From an uncultured Collinsella sp. (GTDB taxonomy: Bacteria > Actinomycetota > Coriobacteriia > Coriobacteriales > Coriobacteriaceae): a stretch of DNA of 45,622 bases. How positions within the stretch are numbered: the stretch's first letter is position 1; each line of letters opens with the position of its first letter. The stretch spans positions 1-45,622 of the forward strand of contig CALLNU010000035.1 in the NCBI GenBank assembly GCA_938005465.1, read 5' to 3'. The position numbers and the translations under genes are program-made. Below, one piece after another: positions 18,483 to 27,258 of this stretch. Under the pieces are notes generated by a model. The model was not told the DNA's origin, made no database searches, and saw nothing but the letters and a program-made list of their open reading frames with translations.

Positions 18483-19733
18483 TTACTGGCGCTGTTTGGG
18501 CTCGGTGACGATGGCTCGAACGATGCGGGGACGATTGGTGAGGTCGTGGACGATACGCACGTCCGAAAGGCCTGCCTGGCGACAGAGCTCGGCCGCGGCA
18601 TCGAGGGCGCCCTCGTAGAGCTCGCAGGCAAACAGGCCGCCGGCGCGCAGCATGTAAGGCGCCGCATTGAGCAGGCGGCGGAAGATGTCCAGGCCGTCGG
18701 CACCGCCCTCGAGCGCCAAGTCGGGCTCAAAGTCCTTGACCTCGTGCGGCAGCGAGCGCATGACGCCGGTCGGGATGTAGGGCGGGTTGGAAACGAGCAC
18801 GTCGAAGGTGCCCCACTCTTCGCGGGGAATGGAGCTCACCAGGTTGGTGAGACTAAAGGCAACCTCATCTGCCGTGAGGCCGAGCGCGTCGCGGTTTTTG
18901 GTGGCCAGATCGATGGCGCGCGGCTCGATATCGGTGGCGGTGCAGGTAACGTGGCCGCGGCGCTCCCAGGCAAGGGAGAGCGAGATGCAACCCGTGCCGC
19001 AGCCGACCTCGAGAACGCGGGCGATACGGGGCTCGGCTGGGGCAGGCGCAGCGGCATCCTGAGCCGAAGCCGTCTCCTGGCCGGCACCCTCGATGGCGAT
19101 GCCGTATTCGTCGAGCTCGGGCTCGGCGGCTTCCGCGGCTTCGGCTTCTGCTGCCTGCGCGGCGGCTTCCTCGGCCTCGCGGTCGGCCAGCTCCTCGGCA
19201 TAGGCGCGGCTGCCCAATACGTCGCCGCCTAGCGCCGCCTCATCGGCAGCCGTCAGGTTAGCGGCACGGCGCTCGGCGGCCGCGCGTTCGTCTGCCAGCG
19301 CGGCCTCGGCCTTGCGTGCCTCCTCGACCTCATCGTTCCAAGGCAGCTCCACGCGCTGACGGGCAGCAGCCTCGGGGCTCAGCACCTCGGCATCCAGATA
19401 ATTGAGGACTTCCTCGACGAGCATCTCGGTCTCGGGGCGCGGAATGAGCACGCCGGGGGCGCACGCGACGTCGATCATGCGAAACTGCGTGCTGCCGGTG
19501 ATGTACTGCAGCGGTTCACCTTTAGCGCGACGAACAACGGCCGCGTGCATGGTCTCGAGCTGAGCCGCGTTAAGCGTCTCGTCCATGCGCATATATAAGT
19601 CGATGCGTGCCAAACCCGTGGCAGCGCAGAGCAGCCACTCGGCAGAAAGACGGGGGTGCTCCTCGCCGCGCTCGGCCAGGTACTCCTTGGTCCACTCGAG
19701 ACAACGCTTGATGGTCCAAATCTCGTTTGCCAT
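18483..19733 (-). CDS. prmC: Release factor glutamine methyltransferase with a large insertion
   Basis: Methylates the Gln of the GGQ motif in release factors RF1/RF2. The N-terminal helical domain (1-80) has the usual RLSAEWLLCAATG motif. LIPRPETEMLVEEVL (96-110), the SAM motif LEVGCGTGCISLSLA (241-255) and the catalytic NPPYIP (316-321) follow. Between residues about 115 and 236 lies an insertion of some 120 residues, mainly Ala and Glu with Arg, that splits the PRPET helix from the SAM motif; the family normally has only a few residues there. The ATG at 19733 has GGGAGG just upstream. Its substrate gene prfA lies 600 bp downstream. Confidence 0.9.
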   Translation of the reverse strand: MANEIWTIKRCLEWTKEYLAERGEEHPRLSAEWLLCAATGLARIDLYMRMDETLNAAQLETMHAAVVRRAKGEPLQYITGSTQFRMIDVACAPGVLIPRPETEMLVEEVLNYLDAEVLSPEAAARQRVELPWNDEVEEARKAEAALADERAAAERRAANLTAADEAALGGDVLGSRAYAEELADREAEEAAAQAAEAEAAEAAEPELDEYGIAIEGAGQETASAQDAAAPAPAEPRIARVLEVGCGTGCISLSLAWERRGHVTCTATDIEPRAIDLATKNRDALGLTADEVAFSLTNLVSSIPREEWGTFDVLVSNPPYIPTGVMRSLPHEVKDFEPDLALEGGADGLDIFRRLLNAAPYMLRAGGLFACELYEGALDAAAELCRQAGLSDVRIVHDLTNRPRIVRAIVTEPKQRQ

Positions 19734-20187
19734 GGGGCCCTCCCCTCTTAAGCGCCGGACGGCGCGCGAATGTCGGAGCAGATTGTACGCGAGGCCAGCG
19801 CTTGGCAAGGGACGATTGAAGGCGATTATCGAGAATCAGCCCAGATTTTTGCTTGGAACCTGCCTGAAGTGCTCATTCGTCGACGTCAAAATCTGCATTC
19901 GTCAAGCTTTTGGCAAGGTTGACCCAAAACTGACCAATATCTAACCAAGAACTTGCCAAATCACTTGACGTGCGACGCATCAAAAAATGCACTGCGACTT
20001 CTCGGACGATTTTTTGAGCATTATTATCGATAGCAGATAAACGCCGTTGATTGCTTTAAGCAGTTAAATTGCTTAATTTCTAACAAAGCAGATTAAATAA
20101 ACTCGAATAGCAATTTACTCAACCTAGTCATTTAAGAACGTCCCCAATGACTACCCAAGAGAACGCCGCAGGTAGAGGACGGACAGC
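19734..20187. other. AT-rich intergenic stretch without a recognised gene
   Basis: Between prmC and repeat copy A2 there are about 450 bases with no supported gene. The part from about 19850 to 20150 is clearly richer in A and T than its surroundings. A possible prmC promoter on the minus strand is TTGCCA (19803-19808) and TACAAT (19782-19787), with a short 15-base spacer. A half copy of the AAGAACGTCCCCAA motif (20134-20147) matches one arm of the palindrome at 26131-26178. No RNA gene is recognised. Confidence 0.5.
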
Positions 20188-20330
20188 GAGCGACGTCCAG
20201 AGCGAACAAGTTGGCATGAAAAAGGCGAGGCATAGACCTTCTGGTCATGCCTCGCCTTTTGAATGACAAATTGTCGCTCTGGGCGGCGCGCAGCGTCGAG
20301 CCGTTACGCGGTTTGGTAAAACCGCGTAAC
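20188..20330 (-). repeat. Repeat family A, copy 2 (143 bp)
   Basis: It has the same length and order as the copy at 4643-4785. It abuts the prfA stop codon directly. Hairpin 1 is GTTACGCGG / CCGCGTAAC with a different inner stem (TTT/AAA), and hairpin 2 is AGGCGAGGCAT / ATGCCTCGCCT; both changes keep base pairing relative to copy 1. The outer arms CCAGAGCG and CGCTCTGG pair perfectly. Likely a terminator for prfA. Confidence 0.8.
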
Positions 20331-21398
20331 CTAAACTGCTTGTGCCAGCTTCTCGGCTCGCTCGGCGGCGGCGAGCGCCTCGATGACGGTGCCGAGCTGA
20401 TCGCCCAGAAGGACGCCGTTGTAGGTGGAGTTGAAACCGATGCGGTGATCGGTCACGCGGTCCTGGGGCTGGTTGTAGGTACGGATCTTCTCGGAACGGT
20501 TGCCGTGGCCGATCTGGCTCTGGCGCTCGGCACCGAGCTCGGCCTGCTGCTTCTCGAGTTCCATCTCGTACAGACGGGCGCGCAGCATCTGCATGCAGAC
20601 CTCGCGGTTCTGGATCTGGGAACGCTGCTCCTGCGACTGCACCACGGTGTTGGTGGGCAGGTGGGTGATGCGCACGGCGGAGTAGGTGGTGTTAACGCAC
20701 TGACCGCCAGGGCCGGAGGCGCAGTAGGTGTCGATGCGCAGGTCGGACTGGTTGATCTGGACGTCGATCTCCTCGGCCTCGGGAAGTACGGCGACGGTAG
20801 CCGTGGAGGTCTGAATGCGGCCCTGGGACTCAGTCTTGGGAACGCGCTGGACGCGGTGCACGCCGGACTCGAACTTCATGACGGAGTAGACGCGGTCGCC
20901 CTCGACCTTGAACTCGATGGACTTAAAGCCACCGGCCTCGCTGGGGCTGGAATCGAGCACGGTAGTCTTCCAGCCGCGCGACTCGCAAAAGCGCTGGTAC
21001 ATCTTGTACAGATCGCCGGCGAAGATGGCCGCCTCGTCGCCACCGGCGGCGGAGCGGATCTCGACGATGGTGTTCTTGTCGTCGTTGGGGTCGCTCGGGA
21101 TGAGCATGTACTTGATGTCTTCCTCGAGCTGGGGAAGCTTGGCCTCGTTTTCGGAGATGTCCATCTGGAGCATCTCCTTCTCATCGGCATCGGTGGTATC
21201 GTGCAGCATTTCCTTGGCAGCCTCGATGTCATCGAGCGCGCCGATGTACTCGCGCGAGGCGGCAATGAGGTCGGACTGGTGCGCGTACTCCTTGTTGAGA
21301 CGCGTGAACTCCTTGATATCGGAGGCGACGGCCGGGTCGGAAAGCTTCTTCTCGAGCTCCTCGTAGGCCTTGATGATCTTTTCGAGCTTGTCGCGCAT
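20331..21398 (-). CDS. prfA: Peptide chain release factor 1
   Basis: Reads UAA and UAG stop codons and triggers peptide release. It is 355 aa. The codon-recognition tripeptide region reads RVPKTESQGR (PKT at 187-189) and the catalytic GGQ is at 231-233 in ASGPGGQCVNTTYSAVR. The residue after GGQ is Cys where many RF1 proteins have His. The ATG at 21398 begins the conserved N-terminus (RDKLEKIIKAYEELE); the frame continues far upstream but only with unlikely sequence. Confidence 0.95.
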   Translation of the reverse strand: MRDKLEKIIKAYEELEKKLSDPAVASDIKEFTRLNKEYAHQSDLIAASREYIGALDDIEAAKEMLHDTTDADEKEMLQMDISENEAKLPQLEEDIKYMLIPSDPNDDKNTIVEIRSAAGGDEAAIFAGDLYKMYQRFCESRGWKTTVLDSSPSEAGGFKSIEFKVEGDRVYSVMKFESGVHRVQRVPKTESQGRIQTSTATVAVLPEAEEIDVQINQSDLRIDTYCASGPGGQCVNTTYSAVRITHLPTNTVVQSQEQRSQIQNREVCMQMLRARLYEMELEKQQAELGAERQSQIGHGNRSEKIRTYNQPQDRVTDHRIGFNSTYNGVLLGDQLGTVIEALAAAERAEKLAQAV

Positions 21399-21592
21399 GA
21401 CGGACTCCTTTATATGCGTGAAGGCGAAAATCGGCAGAATTGATGGGGCGCGGGGCGCCGCTGCGGGGGTAAGTCCAGCTAGAGCATGTCGATCTTCAGA
21501 TACATGCGCATCCCTTCGCGTATGGGGTACATAGTTGCGGTCTAACCCATATATGATAGCGTGCGCAGGCAAACCTGCATATAACCCGCACG

Positions 21593-21627
21593 GAATCCGA
21601 CAAAGGGACAGTCCCTTTGTCGGATTC
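21593..21627. repeat. Repeat family B palindrome, copy 1
   Basis: A perfect inverted repeat with 17-base arms (GAATCCGACAAAGGGAC and its complement) around one A. It abuts the stop of the M20 peptidase gene. The outer arm differs from the other copies (TCCGACAA rather than GTGACAA) and the partner arm changes with it. Confidence 0.85.
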
Positions 21628-23042
21628 TAAAGCGTATGGAGTAGGGCGATGAGGAAGCGAACACCCTGGAGGTAGGCGCGGCGGGTGATGCGCTCGTTGG
21701 TGCCGTGGACGCCTCGGTCGCACTCGTCATCATCGACCACAAAGGCCGAGAAGCGAATGCACTCAGGGCAAATGTGCTGGTAGTTGGCAGCGTCGGTCGC
21801 ACCGATCACGGTCGAGGGCACAATTGCCACTGGCTCGAATGATCCGTTTTCCTCCATCCCCTTTGGATCACGGAAATAGCGGACGGCGATGGAGCGAACC
21901 GCCTCGAGACCGGGACCACCGATGCGCGGGGACGGCGAGGGTTCGGAGCTGCCGGGGCCCAGCTCCACTTCGACACGACCGGCAAGGTCCGCCCCGGCAA
22001 CCGCCTCACGGCAGCGCGCCACAACGTCGGCCACGCTCGTGCCCTCGAGCATGCGGAAGTTAATGTTGGCCCACATATCCTGCGGCATTACGTTGGCGCC
22101 GGTGCTGCCACCCTCGATCTGCGTGGGCGCGCAGGTGGTCGTCACCAGCGGATAGAGCTTTTTGCTGGCGAGGCAATCGCGGACAATGGCATCCCCGTTG
22201 GCGGCAATTTCATCGGCCGTGTAGAGCCCCAACTCGACGAGTTGGGCGGCAAGCAAGTCGGTCACGCGCGTCGGCCACTCGATATCGCAGATTGCGGTGA
22301 TGGCACGGCTGAGCACCTCGAGTGAAGTGCCCCCGTAGGGGTTGGAGGAATGCCCGCCCTCGCTACGCGTCCTCAACACGATATCGGCATAGCCCTTCTC
22401 CGCGAGGTCGGCGTGCATGAGCCAACCCTCGCCCGCGCTGTACTCGGCAGCCGGAACGATGCGGTAGTCGCCCTCGTCGATCAGGTACTCAAGCTCAATG
22501 CCGCGCTCCTCGAGCACGCGGCCGATGGCGTCTGCGCCGTACTGCGTAGTCTCCTCGTCCTGGCCAAAGGCCAGGAGCAGCGTGCGCTCGTGCTGCCAAC
22601 CGTGCGCCAGCGCATACTCGACAGCCTCGAGAATGCCTGCGACCTGGTCTTTCATATCGATGGCGCCGCGACCCCAAATGTAGGTGTCGTCTACATGCCC
22701 GCTAAAGGGGGCGTACGTCCAGTCGTCCTCGGTACCCGGCACCACGGGGACCACGTCCATGTGACCCATGAGCACAACGGGCTTGAGTGCGGAGTCGGAG
22801 CCGGAAAGCGTCACCAGCAACGAATGATCGATGAGCTCGACCTTACCCGCTGTAAATACGTGCGGCCAGGCCCGCTGCATATAGGCGCGCAGGTCGTCGA
22901 ACGGCTGCCAGTCCACTGCCTCGGCATCCATACTCGAGATGGTCGGGAACGACAGCACGCGGCCCAGGCGCTCGCACGCACCAGCCTCGTCCAGATCGGC
23001 AAAATCATCCTCATGCGCAAAGAAGCGCCAAACCTCGGCCAT
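21627..23042 (-). CDS. M20 family metallopeptidase (carboxypeptidase S-like)
   Basis: A cytoplasmic di-zinc peptidase of 471 aa. It shows MGHMDVVPVVPG (His and Asp ligands), WGRGAIDMKDQ (bridging Asp), GQDEETTQYGADAI (catalytic Glu pair) and a late His region. The WGRGAxDMK motif and the length place it with the CPS1/PM20D1 branch, which acts on N-acyl amino acids or dipeptides; the substrate cannot be told. The ATG at 23042 has AGGA four bases upstream. It follows an amino-acid ABC transporter on the same strand, so peptide and amino-acid use may be linked. Confidence 0.85.
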   Translation of the reverse strand: MAEVWRFFAHEDDFADLDEAGACERLGRVLSFPTISSMDAEAVDWQPFDDLRAYMQRAWPHVFTAGKVELIDHSLLVTLSGSDSALKPVVLMGHMDVVPVVPGTEDDWTYAPFSGHVDDTYIWGRGAIDMKDQVAGILEAVEYALAHGWQHERTLLLAFGQDEETTQYGADAIGRVLEERGIELEYLIDEGDYRIVPAAEYSAGEGWLMHADLAEKGYADIVLRTRSEGGHSSNPYGGTSLEVLSRAITAICDIEWPTRVTDLLAAQLVELGLYTADEIAANGDAIVRDCLASKKLYPLVTTTCAPTQIEGGSTGANVMPQDMWANINFRMLEGTSVADVVARCREAVAGADLAGRVEVELGPGSSEPSPSPRIGGPGLEAVRSIAVRYFRDPKGMEENGSFEPVAIVPSTVIGATDAANYQHICPECIRFSAFVVDDDECDRGVHGTNERITRRAYLQGVRFLIALLHTL

Positions 23043-23067
23043 GACATCCTTTCGATTGTGACGACAA

Positions 23068-23090
23068 GGGCCGCCCCACGGGAGCGGCCC
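23068..23090 (-). terminator. Hairpin after the amino-acid ABC operon
   Basis: GGGCCGCCCC and GGAGCGGCCC form a stem of about 10 bp between the ATPase gene and the M20 peptidase gene. There is no real T tract, so termination may be partial. Confidence 0.45.
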
Positions 23091-23114
23091 TGTCATGCAA
23101 ACATTTGCGGTCGG

Positions 23115-23900
23115 TTACTTGTCCTCGAGATAACGCGAGAGGAACTCGCGGGTGCGCTGGTGTTTGGGGTTGCCAAAGATCTCGGCCGGCGCGGCGTCCT
23201 CGAGCACCACGCCCTTATCCATAAAGACCACGCGGTCGGACACGGTTCGGGCAAAGGCCATCTCGTGCGTGACGACGACCATGGTCATGCCGTCGGCCGC
23301 GAGCTTGCGCATGACCTCGAGCACCTCGCCCACGATCTCGGGGTCGAGCGCGGAGGTCGGCTCGTCGAACAGCATGATCTGCGGATTCATACATAGGGCA
23401 CGAGCGATGGCCACGCGCTGTTTTTGACCACCGGACAGGCGACCCACGGCGGCGTGCGCGAACTTCTCGAGCCCCACGCTCGTCAGATGCTCCATCGCGA
23501 CCTTCTCGGCCTCGGCCTTGCTCATCTTTTTGAGCGTGACGGGCGCGAGCGTGCAGTTGTCGAGCACGTCCATGTTGTTGAACAGGTTAAAGCCCTGGAA
23601 CACCATGCCGATGTCCTCACGCAGCTTGTTGATGTTGCAGCGCTCGGCCGTGAGGTCCTGGCCGTGGAACCAGATGTGGCCCGCGTCCGGGGTCTCGAGC
23701 AGGTTGAGGCAGCGCAGGAAGGTCGACTTACCCGAGCCTGAGGCGCCGATAATGGTGACGACCTCGCCGGGGTTAACGGACAGGTCGATGCCCTTGAGCA
23801 CCTCGAGCGAGCCGAAGCTCTTGCGCAGGCCCTCGACGCGGATGAGCGGCTCATTGGTCTGTGCGGCGGCCGCGGTGCCGGTAGTGGCGGTATCTGCCAT
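23115..23900 (-). CDS. Polar amino-acid ABC transporter, ATP-binding protein
   Basis: The energising subunit of an amino-acid importer, 261 aa. It shows Walker A GASGSGKST, the Q-loop MVFQGFNLFNNM, the signature LSGGQKQRVAIARAL, Walker B IMLFDEPTSALDPE and the switch HEMAFARTVSDRV. It is closest in type to GlnQ/HisP. The ATG at 23900 follows GAGGAG. It is third in the operon binding protein, permease, ATPase. Confidence 0.93.
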   Translation of the reverse strand: MADTATTGTAAAAQTNEPLIRVEGLRKSFGSLEVLKGIDLSVNPGEVVTIIGASGSGKSTFLRCLNLLETPDAGHIWFHGQDLTAERCNINKLREDIGMVFQGFNLFNNMDVLDNCTLAPVTLKKMSKAEAEKVAMEHLTSVGLEKFAHAAVGRLSGGQKQRVAIARALCMNPQIMLFDEPTSALDPEIVGEVLEVMRKLAADGMTMVVVTHEMAFARTVSDRVVFMDKGVVLEDAAPAEIFGNPKHQRTREFLSRYLEDK

Positions 23901-23922
23901 GATGATTCTCCTCGTCTTGAGC

Positions 23923-25071
23923 CTAGTTGGAGCTGGGCAGCGTGACCGGAGCCTCGGCGCCAAGCTTTTTGCCAAAGGCCTCGAGCAGGCGGCTCGCCAC
24001 GAGCGTCAGGATCAGGTAGACCACGAGCGCCACGCAGTAGACCTCCATCTGGCGGTAGTACACGCCGGCGACGGTGGTGGTGGCGTACATGAGGTCAAAC
24101 ACGCCGATAACCGAGAGCACCGACGAATCCTTGATGTTGATGATGAGCTCGTTGGTGAGCGCCGGAATCGCGTTTTTAATGCCCTGGGGGAACACGACTT
24201 TGCGCATAGCTTGCCACTGCGACAGGCCCAGCGAGCGTGCTGCCTCGGCCTGGCCGGGATCGATGGACTCGATGCCGCCGCGCAGGACCTCCATCATGTA
24301 GGCGGTGGAGTTGAGCGAGATGGTGACGAGGCCGGCGGTGAAGGTGCTCCAGATCTGGTTGGCCTGGGCGGTCTCGAAGCCCATGCCGCGCAAAACGGTG
24401 AAGCCCGCGTAATAGATGAGCAGGCCCTGGACCATCATGGGCGTGCCGCGCACGATGGTGGAGTAGACGGTCGCAAAGCCGCGGCCGATACTCTTAAAGA
24501 AGCGCACCAGGTCGTTGTCCACGCGATCGAAGGTCTGAATGCGCAGGAACACGAAGAGCAGCGCCAGGAAGAATGCGATGACGGTGCCGAAGGTGGCAAG
24601 CGCGATGGTGATCTCGATGCCGCGGATAAAGAAGTCGCCGCTCTTGTAGGTCATGTAGACCAGGCTCGACAAAAAGTCGCTGGGGTTGGAATCCGAGACA
24701 ACGCTCACCTGCACCAGGTCGATAAATGACATGACGCAGCGGTCGATAAAGAAGATCGCCGCGATGGCGACCACGACGTAGCTGCCTAAGCGTGCGCCAC
24801 GACGGAAGCGCTCGGATGCGAACGGCGACGCCTCGCGATAGTCGTTCCAGTGCATGAGCTTGGCGACCAGCGCCGCCGCCGACACGACGAGCCAGGCCCA
24901 AAGGATTGCCCAGAGGCAGTCTTGGAACACGCCCGTAGGCGCCAAGAAGCTCAGCGGCGTGGGGTTGCGCTGACTAAACGCCAGGCCGAGCGCCGCGATA
25001 ACGCTCGTGCCCAGGTACACGTAACGGTGGTCGGCCTTGATAAAGGAGGCCAGACGATTGATGGTTTTCAT
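23923..25071 (-). CDS. Polar amino-acid ABC transporter, permease
   Basis: Inner-membrane permease of the His/Glu/Gln type, 382 aa. The C-terminal 230 residues form the standard BPD_transp_1 domain. Its cytoplasmic EAA loop reads EAARSLGLSQWQAMRKVVFPQGIK, the contact to the ATPase. The first 135 residues, with about three extra membrane segments (about 18-35, 48-70, 95-115), are longer than in simple GlnP proteins. The ATG at 25071 follows GGGAGG. Confidence 0.9.
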   Translation of the reverse strand: MKTINRLASFIKADHRYVYLGTSVIAALGLAFSQRNPTPLSFLAPTGVFQDCLWAILWAWLVVSAAALVAKLMHWNDYREASPFASERFRRGARLGSYVVVAIAAIFFIDRCVMSFIDLVQVSVVSDSNPSDFLSSLVYMTYKSGDFFIRGIEITIALATFGTVIAFFLALLFVFLRIQTFDRVDNDLVRFFKSIGRGFATVYSTIVRGTPMMVQGLLIYYAGFTVLRGMGFETAQANQIWSTFTAGLVTISLNSTAYMMEVLRGGIESIDPGQAEAARSLGLSQWQAMRKVVFPQGIKNAIPALTNELIINIKDSSVLSVIGVFDLMYATTTVAGVYYRQMEVYCVALVVYLILTLVASRLLEAFGKKLGAEAPVTLPSSN

Positions 25072-25080
25072 GCTGCCTCC

Positions 25081-26007
25081 CTATGCCGGCTGACGGTCGA
25101 GGCACGCGTCCCACATTTGGTCGCGCTCCTCTTGGCTAATGCCCTTGAGTGTCTTGTCGATGAGCTTAAGCAGTTTGTCCGAGCCCTTGCGGCAACCGAC
25201 ATTTGCCGCGACCTCCTGCTTAAAGCCCTCGCCCTCGGCAAAATGAACCGGCACGATACCCGGGTTTTGGGCCATATAGCCCTTCTCGTTCTCGGTGTTG
25301 TAGGTCACGGCGTCGCACGTGCCCTGCAGCAGATTCGAGAACACCGTGGGGACCGAATCGACCGGGTTCTTGTGCACAACGCCCGAGATCTCGTCGATGA
25401 CGGTGTCGAGCATGGTGTCCTTTTGGCCGAGCACCGTGGCACCGCTAAAGTCGCTAAGCTTGGTGGCGTTTTGGTAGGGGGAACCCTCTTTTACGAACAG
25501 GCCAAAGTAGCCAATGAAGTACGGGTCGGAAAAGCCGACCGACTCCTCGCGCTCGGGCGTGGCGCTCATACCGGCGATGATGAGGTCGATCTGGCCGTTG
25601 TTGAGCGAATCGATAAGGCCCGAGAAGCTCTGCTTGACGGCAACGGGCTCGCCACCGAGGGCCTTGCAGACGATCTTGGCGATCTGCACGTCGTAGCCAT
25701 CGGCATAGGCGCCCTGCACGTTGTCGATGGGGATGGTGTACTCACTGGCTTCGGAAACCTGCCAGTTGTACGGGGCGTAGGCCGCCTCCATGCCAATGCG
25801 GATCTTGTCCTTGCCGATCACGGAATCGGACAGGTCGTCGCGACCGCCGCCCGTCGTGGGCTGAACCACCTTGAGCGTGGACGGGCGCTGACAGCCGGCG
25901 AGCGCGCCGGCGACGACGGAAGCGCTCGCAGCGAGAGCGCTACCCAAAAAGATGCGACGGCTGCATACCGGCTGGCGCTGCGCATCGCGCTGTTGGGGAG
26001 AATGCAT
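25081..26007 (-). CDS. Amino-acid ABC transporter substrate-binding lipoprotein
   Basis: Extracytoplasmic binding protein, 308 aa. The signal sequence has a twin-arginine-like SRRIFLGSALA followed by a hydrophobic core and the lipobox LAGC, so it is probably exported by Tat or Sec and lipid-anchored. The SBP_bac_3 core includes IRIGMEAAYAPYNWQVSEAS, DGYDVQIAKIVCKALG and IDLIIAGMSATPEREESVGFSDPY. It is first in the operon with the permease nine bases downstream. The ligand is probably a polar amino acid, not further defined. Confidence 0.9.
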   Translation of the reverse strand: MHSPQQRDAQRQPVCSRRIFLGSALAASASVVAGALAGCQRPSTLKVVQPTTGGGRDDLSDSVIGKDKIRIGMEAAYAPYNWQVSEASEYTIPIDNVQGAYADGYDVQIAKIVCKALGGEPVAVKQSFSGLIDSLNNGQIDLIIAGMSATPEREESVGFSDPYFIGYFGLFVKEGSPYQNATKLSDFSGATVLGQKDTMLDTVIDEISGVVHKNPVDSVPTVFSNLLQGTCDAVTYNTENEKGYMAQNPGIVPVHFAEGEGFKQEVAANVGCRKGSDKLLKLIDKTLKGISQEERDQMWDACLDRQPA

Positions 26008-26074
26008 AATCTGCCTTCCCTGTTGAACCGTACGCTAACGACTTAACAGGATACCGCTCAGCGTCACTTCCAGC

Positions 26075-26100
26075 AGATGCATATATAAGATGCATATATA
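26075..26100. repeat. Tandem 13-bp repeat upstream of the binding-protein gene
   Basis: AGATGCATATATA occurs twice in perfect tandem (26075-26087 and 26088-26100), about 70 bases upstream of the start of the amino-acid binding-protein gene. It lies in its likely promoter region and could be a regulator site or a promoter element. Confidence 0.6.
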
Positions 26101-26130
26101 CAAATTAACGAACTGAAAACGATTGGTAGT

Positions 26131-26178
26131 CGTTGGGGACGTTCTTAAACGACTAGTCAAACAAGAACGTCCCCAACG
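26131..26178. repeat. Inverted repeat, GTTGGGGACGTTCTT type
   Basis: Perfect 16-base arms (26131-26146 and 26163-26178) around a 16-base loop. One arm with its flank is also present at 20134-20150. Both sit just outside family A repeats. Confidence 0.7.
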
Positions 26179-26182
26179 GCTA

Positions 26183-26270
26183 GGCATGAAAAAGGCAAGG
26201 CATAAACCTTCTGGTCATGCCTTGCCTTTTGAATGACAAATTATCGCTCTGGACGGCGCGCAGCATCGAC
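26183..26270 (-). repeat. Repeat family A, copy 3 (partial)
   Basis: It keeps hairpin 2 with AGGCAAGGCAT / ATGCCTTGCCT (again a compensatory pair change) and much of the linker, but hairpin 1 is lost and replaced by unrelated sequence before the epimerase stop at 26286. Likely terminator of the epimerase gene. Confidence 0.75.
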
Positions 26271-26285
26271 CGAGCGGCGGAACCT

Positions 26286-27179
26286 CTAGAGCAAGGTAAC
26301 GCTAAAGCTGCGCTTGTCCGTCTCGCCGGGAGCCAAGGTGATGGTGTTGACCTTGTGCTCAAAGACGTCGTCCTCGGTGTCCGTGGTGGTATGACCGGTC
26401 CAGGGTTCGAGCGCCACAAACGGGGCGTCGTTGGCGGCAGACCACACGCCGATGTACTTAAAGCCCTCAAAGTCGATCTTGACGCCGTGGCCCGACTTGC
26501 GGCCGCGCAGCGTGAGCGTGGAGCCCGGGGTATCGGTGAACATGATGGCGTCGTTATCGAAGCTGCGGTGCGTGATGGGCAGCACGTCCGAGTTATCGGG
26601 AGCCTTGTAGCTACCCTCGAACGTCATGAGGCCATCGGGCGTGATGATGGGGGCCTCGTTGGTCCAAGCCTCGGTAAATGCCAGCTCGTAATCCTCGAAC
26701 GCCTCGTCCTCGGCACCGGGAGCAGGTACGTTAAATGCGGGGTGGCCGCCCACCGAGAACGGCAGGTCCACGTCGCCGGTATTGGTGACGGCAAAGGTCT
26801 GGGTAAGTGTGGCGTCACCAGTCAGGGCATAGGTCATGTTGAGCTTAAAGTGGAACGGAAAAGCCTTGAGCGACTCGGGCGTGTCGGTGATCTCGTAAGT
26901 TACCGAGGAGCCGTCCTCCGAAACCTCGACCAGCTTGTGCTCGACGATGCGCGCGAGGCCGTGGCGCGGCATCTCGCAGGTGCCGGCCGCAGACGTCGCC
27001 GTGTTGTTGCGCAGCGAGCCCACAATGGGGAACAGGATGGGCGCATGCTTGCCCCAAAAGGCGGGGTCGCCCTGCCACAGATACTCGTTGCCGTTGAGGG
27101 CAAGGCTCGTGAGCTGGGCGCCCATGGAATCGATGGCCGCGGTGAGGCTGCCGCGCTTGATGGTAGTGACGGTAGACAT
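26286..27179 (-). CDS. Aldose 1-epimerase family protein (LacX-like)
   Basis: A galactose-mutarotase-fold protein of 297 aa expected to interconvert sugar anomers in the cytoplasm. The opening IKRGSLTAAIDSMGAQLTSLALNGNEYLWQGDPAFWGKHAPILFPIVGSL and the SVGGHPAFNVP motif (catalytic His) match the LacX/YeaD branch, which is usually annotated only as putative. The late EPWTGHTTTD stretch holds another conserved site. The ATG at 27179 follows GGAGGAA. Confidence 0.85.
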   Translation of the reverse strand: MSTVTTIKRGSLTAAIDSMGAQLTSLALNGNEYLWQGDPAFWGKHAPILFPIVGSLRNNTATSAAGTCEMPRHGLARIVEHKLVEVSEDGSSVTYEITDTPESLKAFPFHFKLNMTYALTGDATLTQTFAVTNTGDVDLPFSVGGHPAFNVPAPGAEDEAFEDYELAFTEAWTNEAPIITPDGLMTFEGSYKAPDNSDVLPITHRSFDNDAIMFTDTPGSTLTLRGRKSGHGVKIDFEGFKYIGVWSAANDAPFVALEPWTGHTTTDTEDDVFEHKVNTITLAPGETDKRSFSVTLL

Positions 27180-27258
27180 GCTACTTCCTCCAAAAGTAAA
27201 CAATAGTGTCGAGGGCTATTGTCCCACTCTTGGCGGCGGGGTTGAGCGACAGGCGCAG

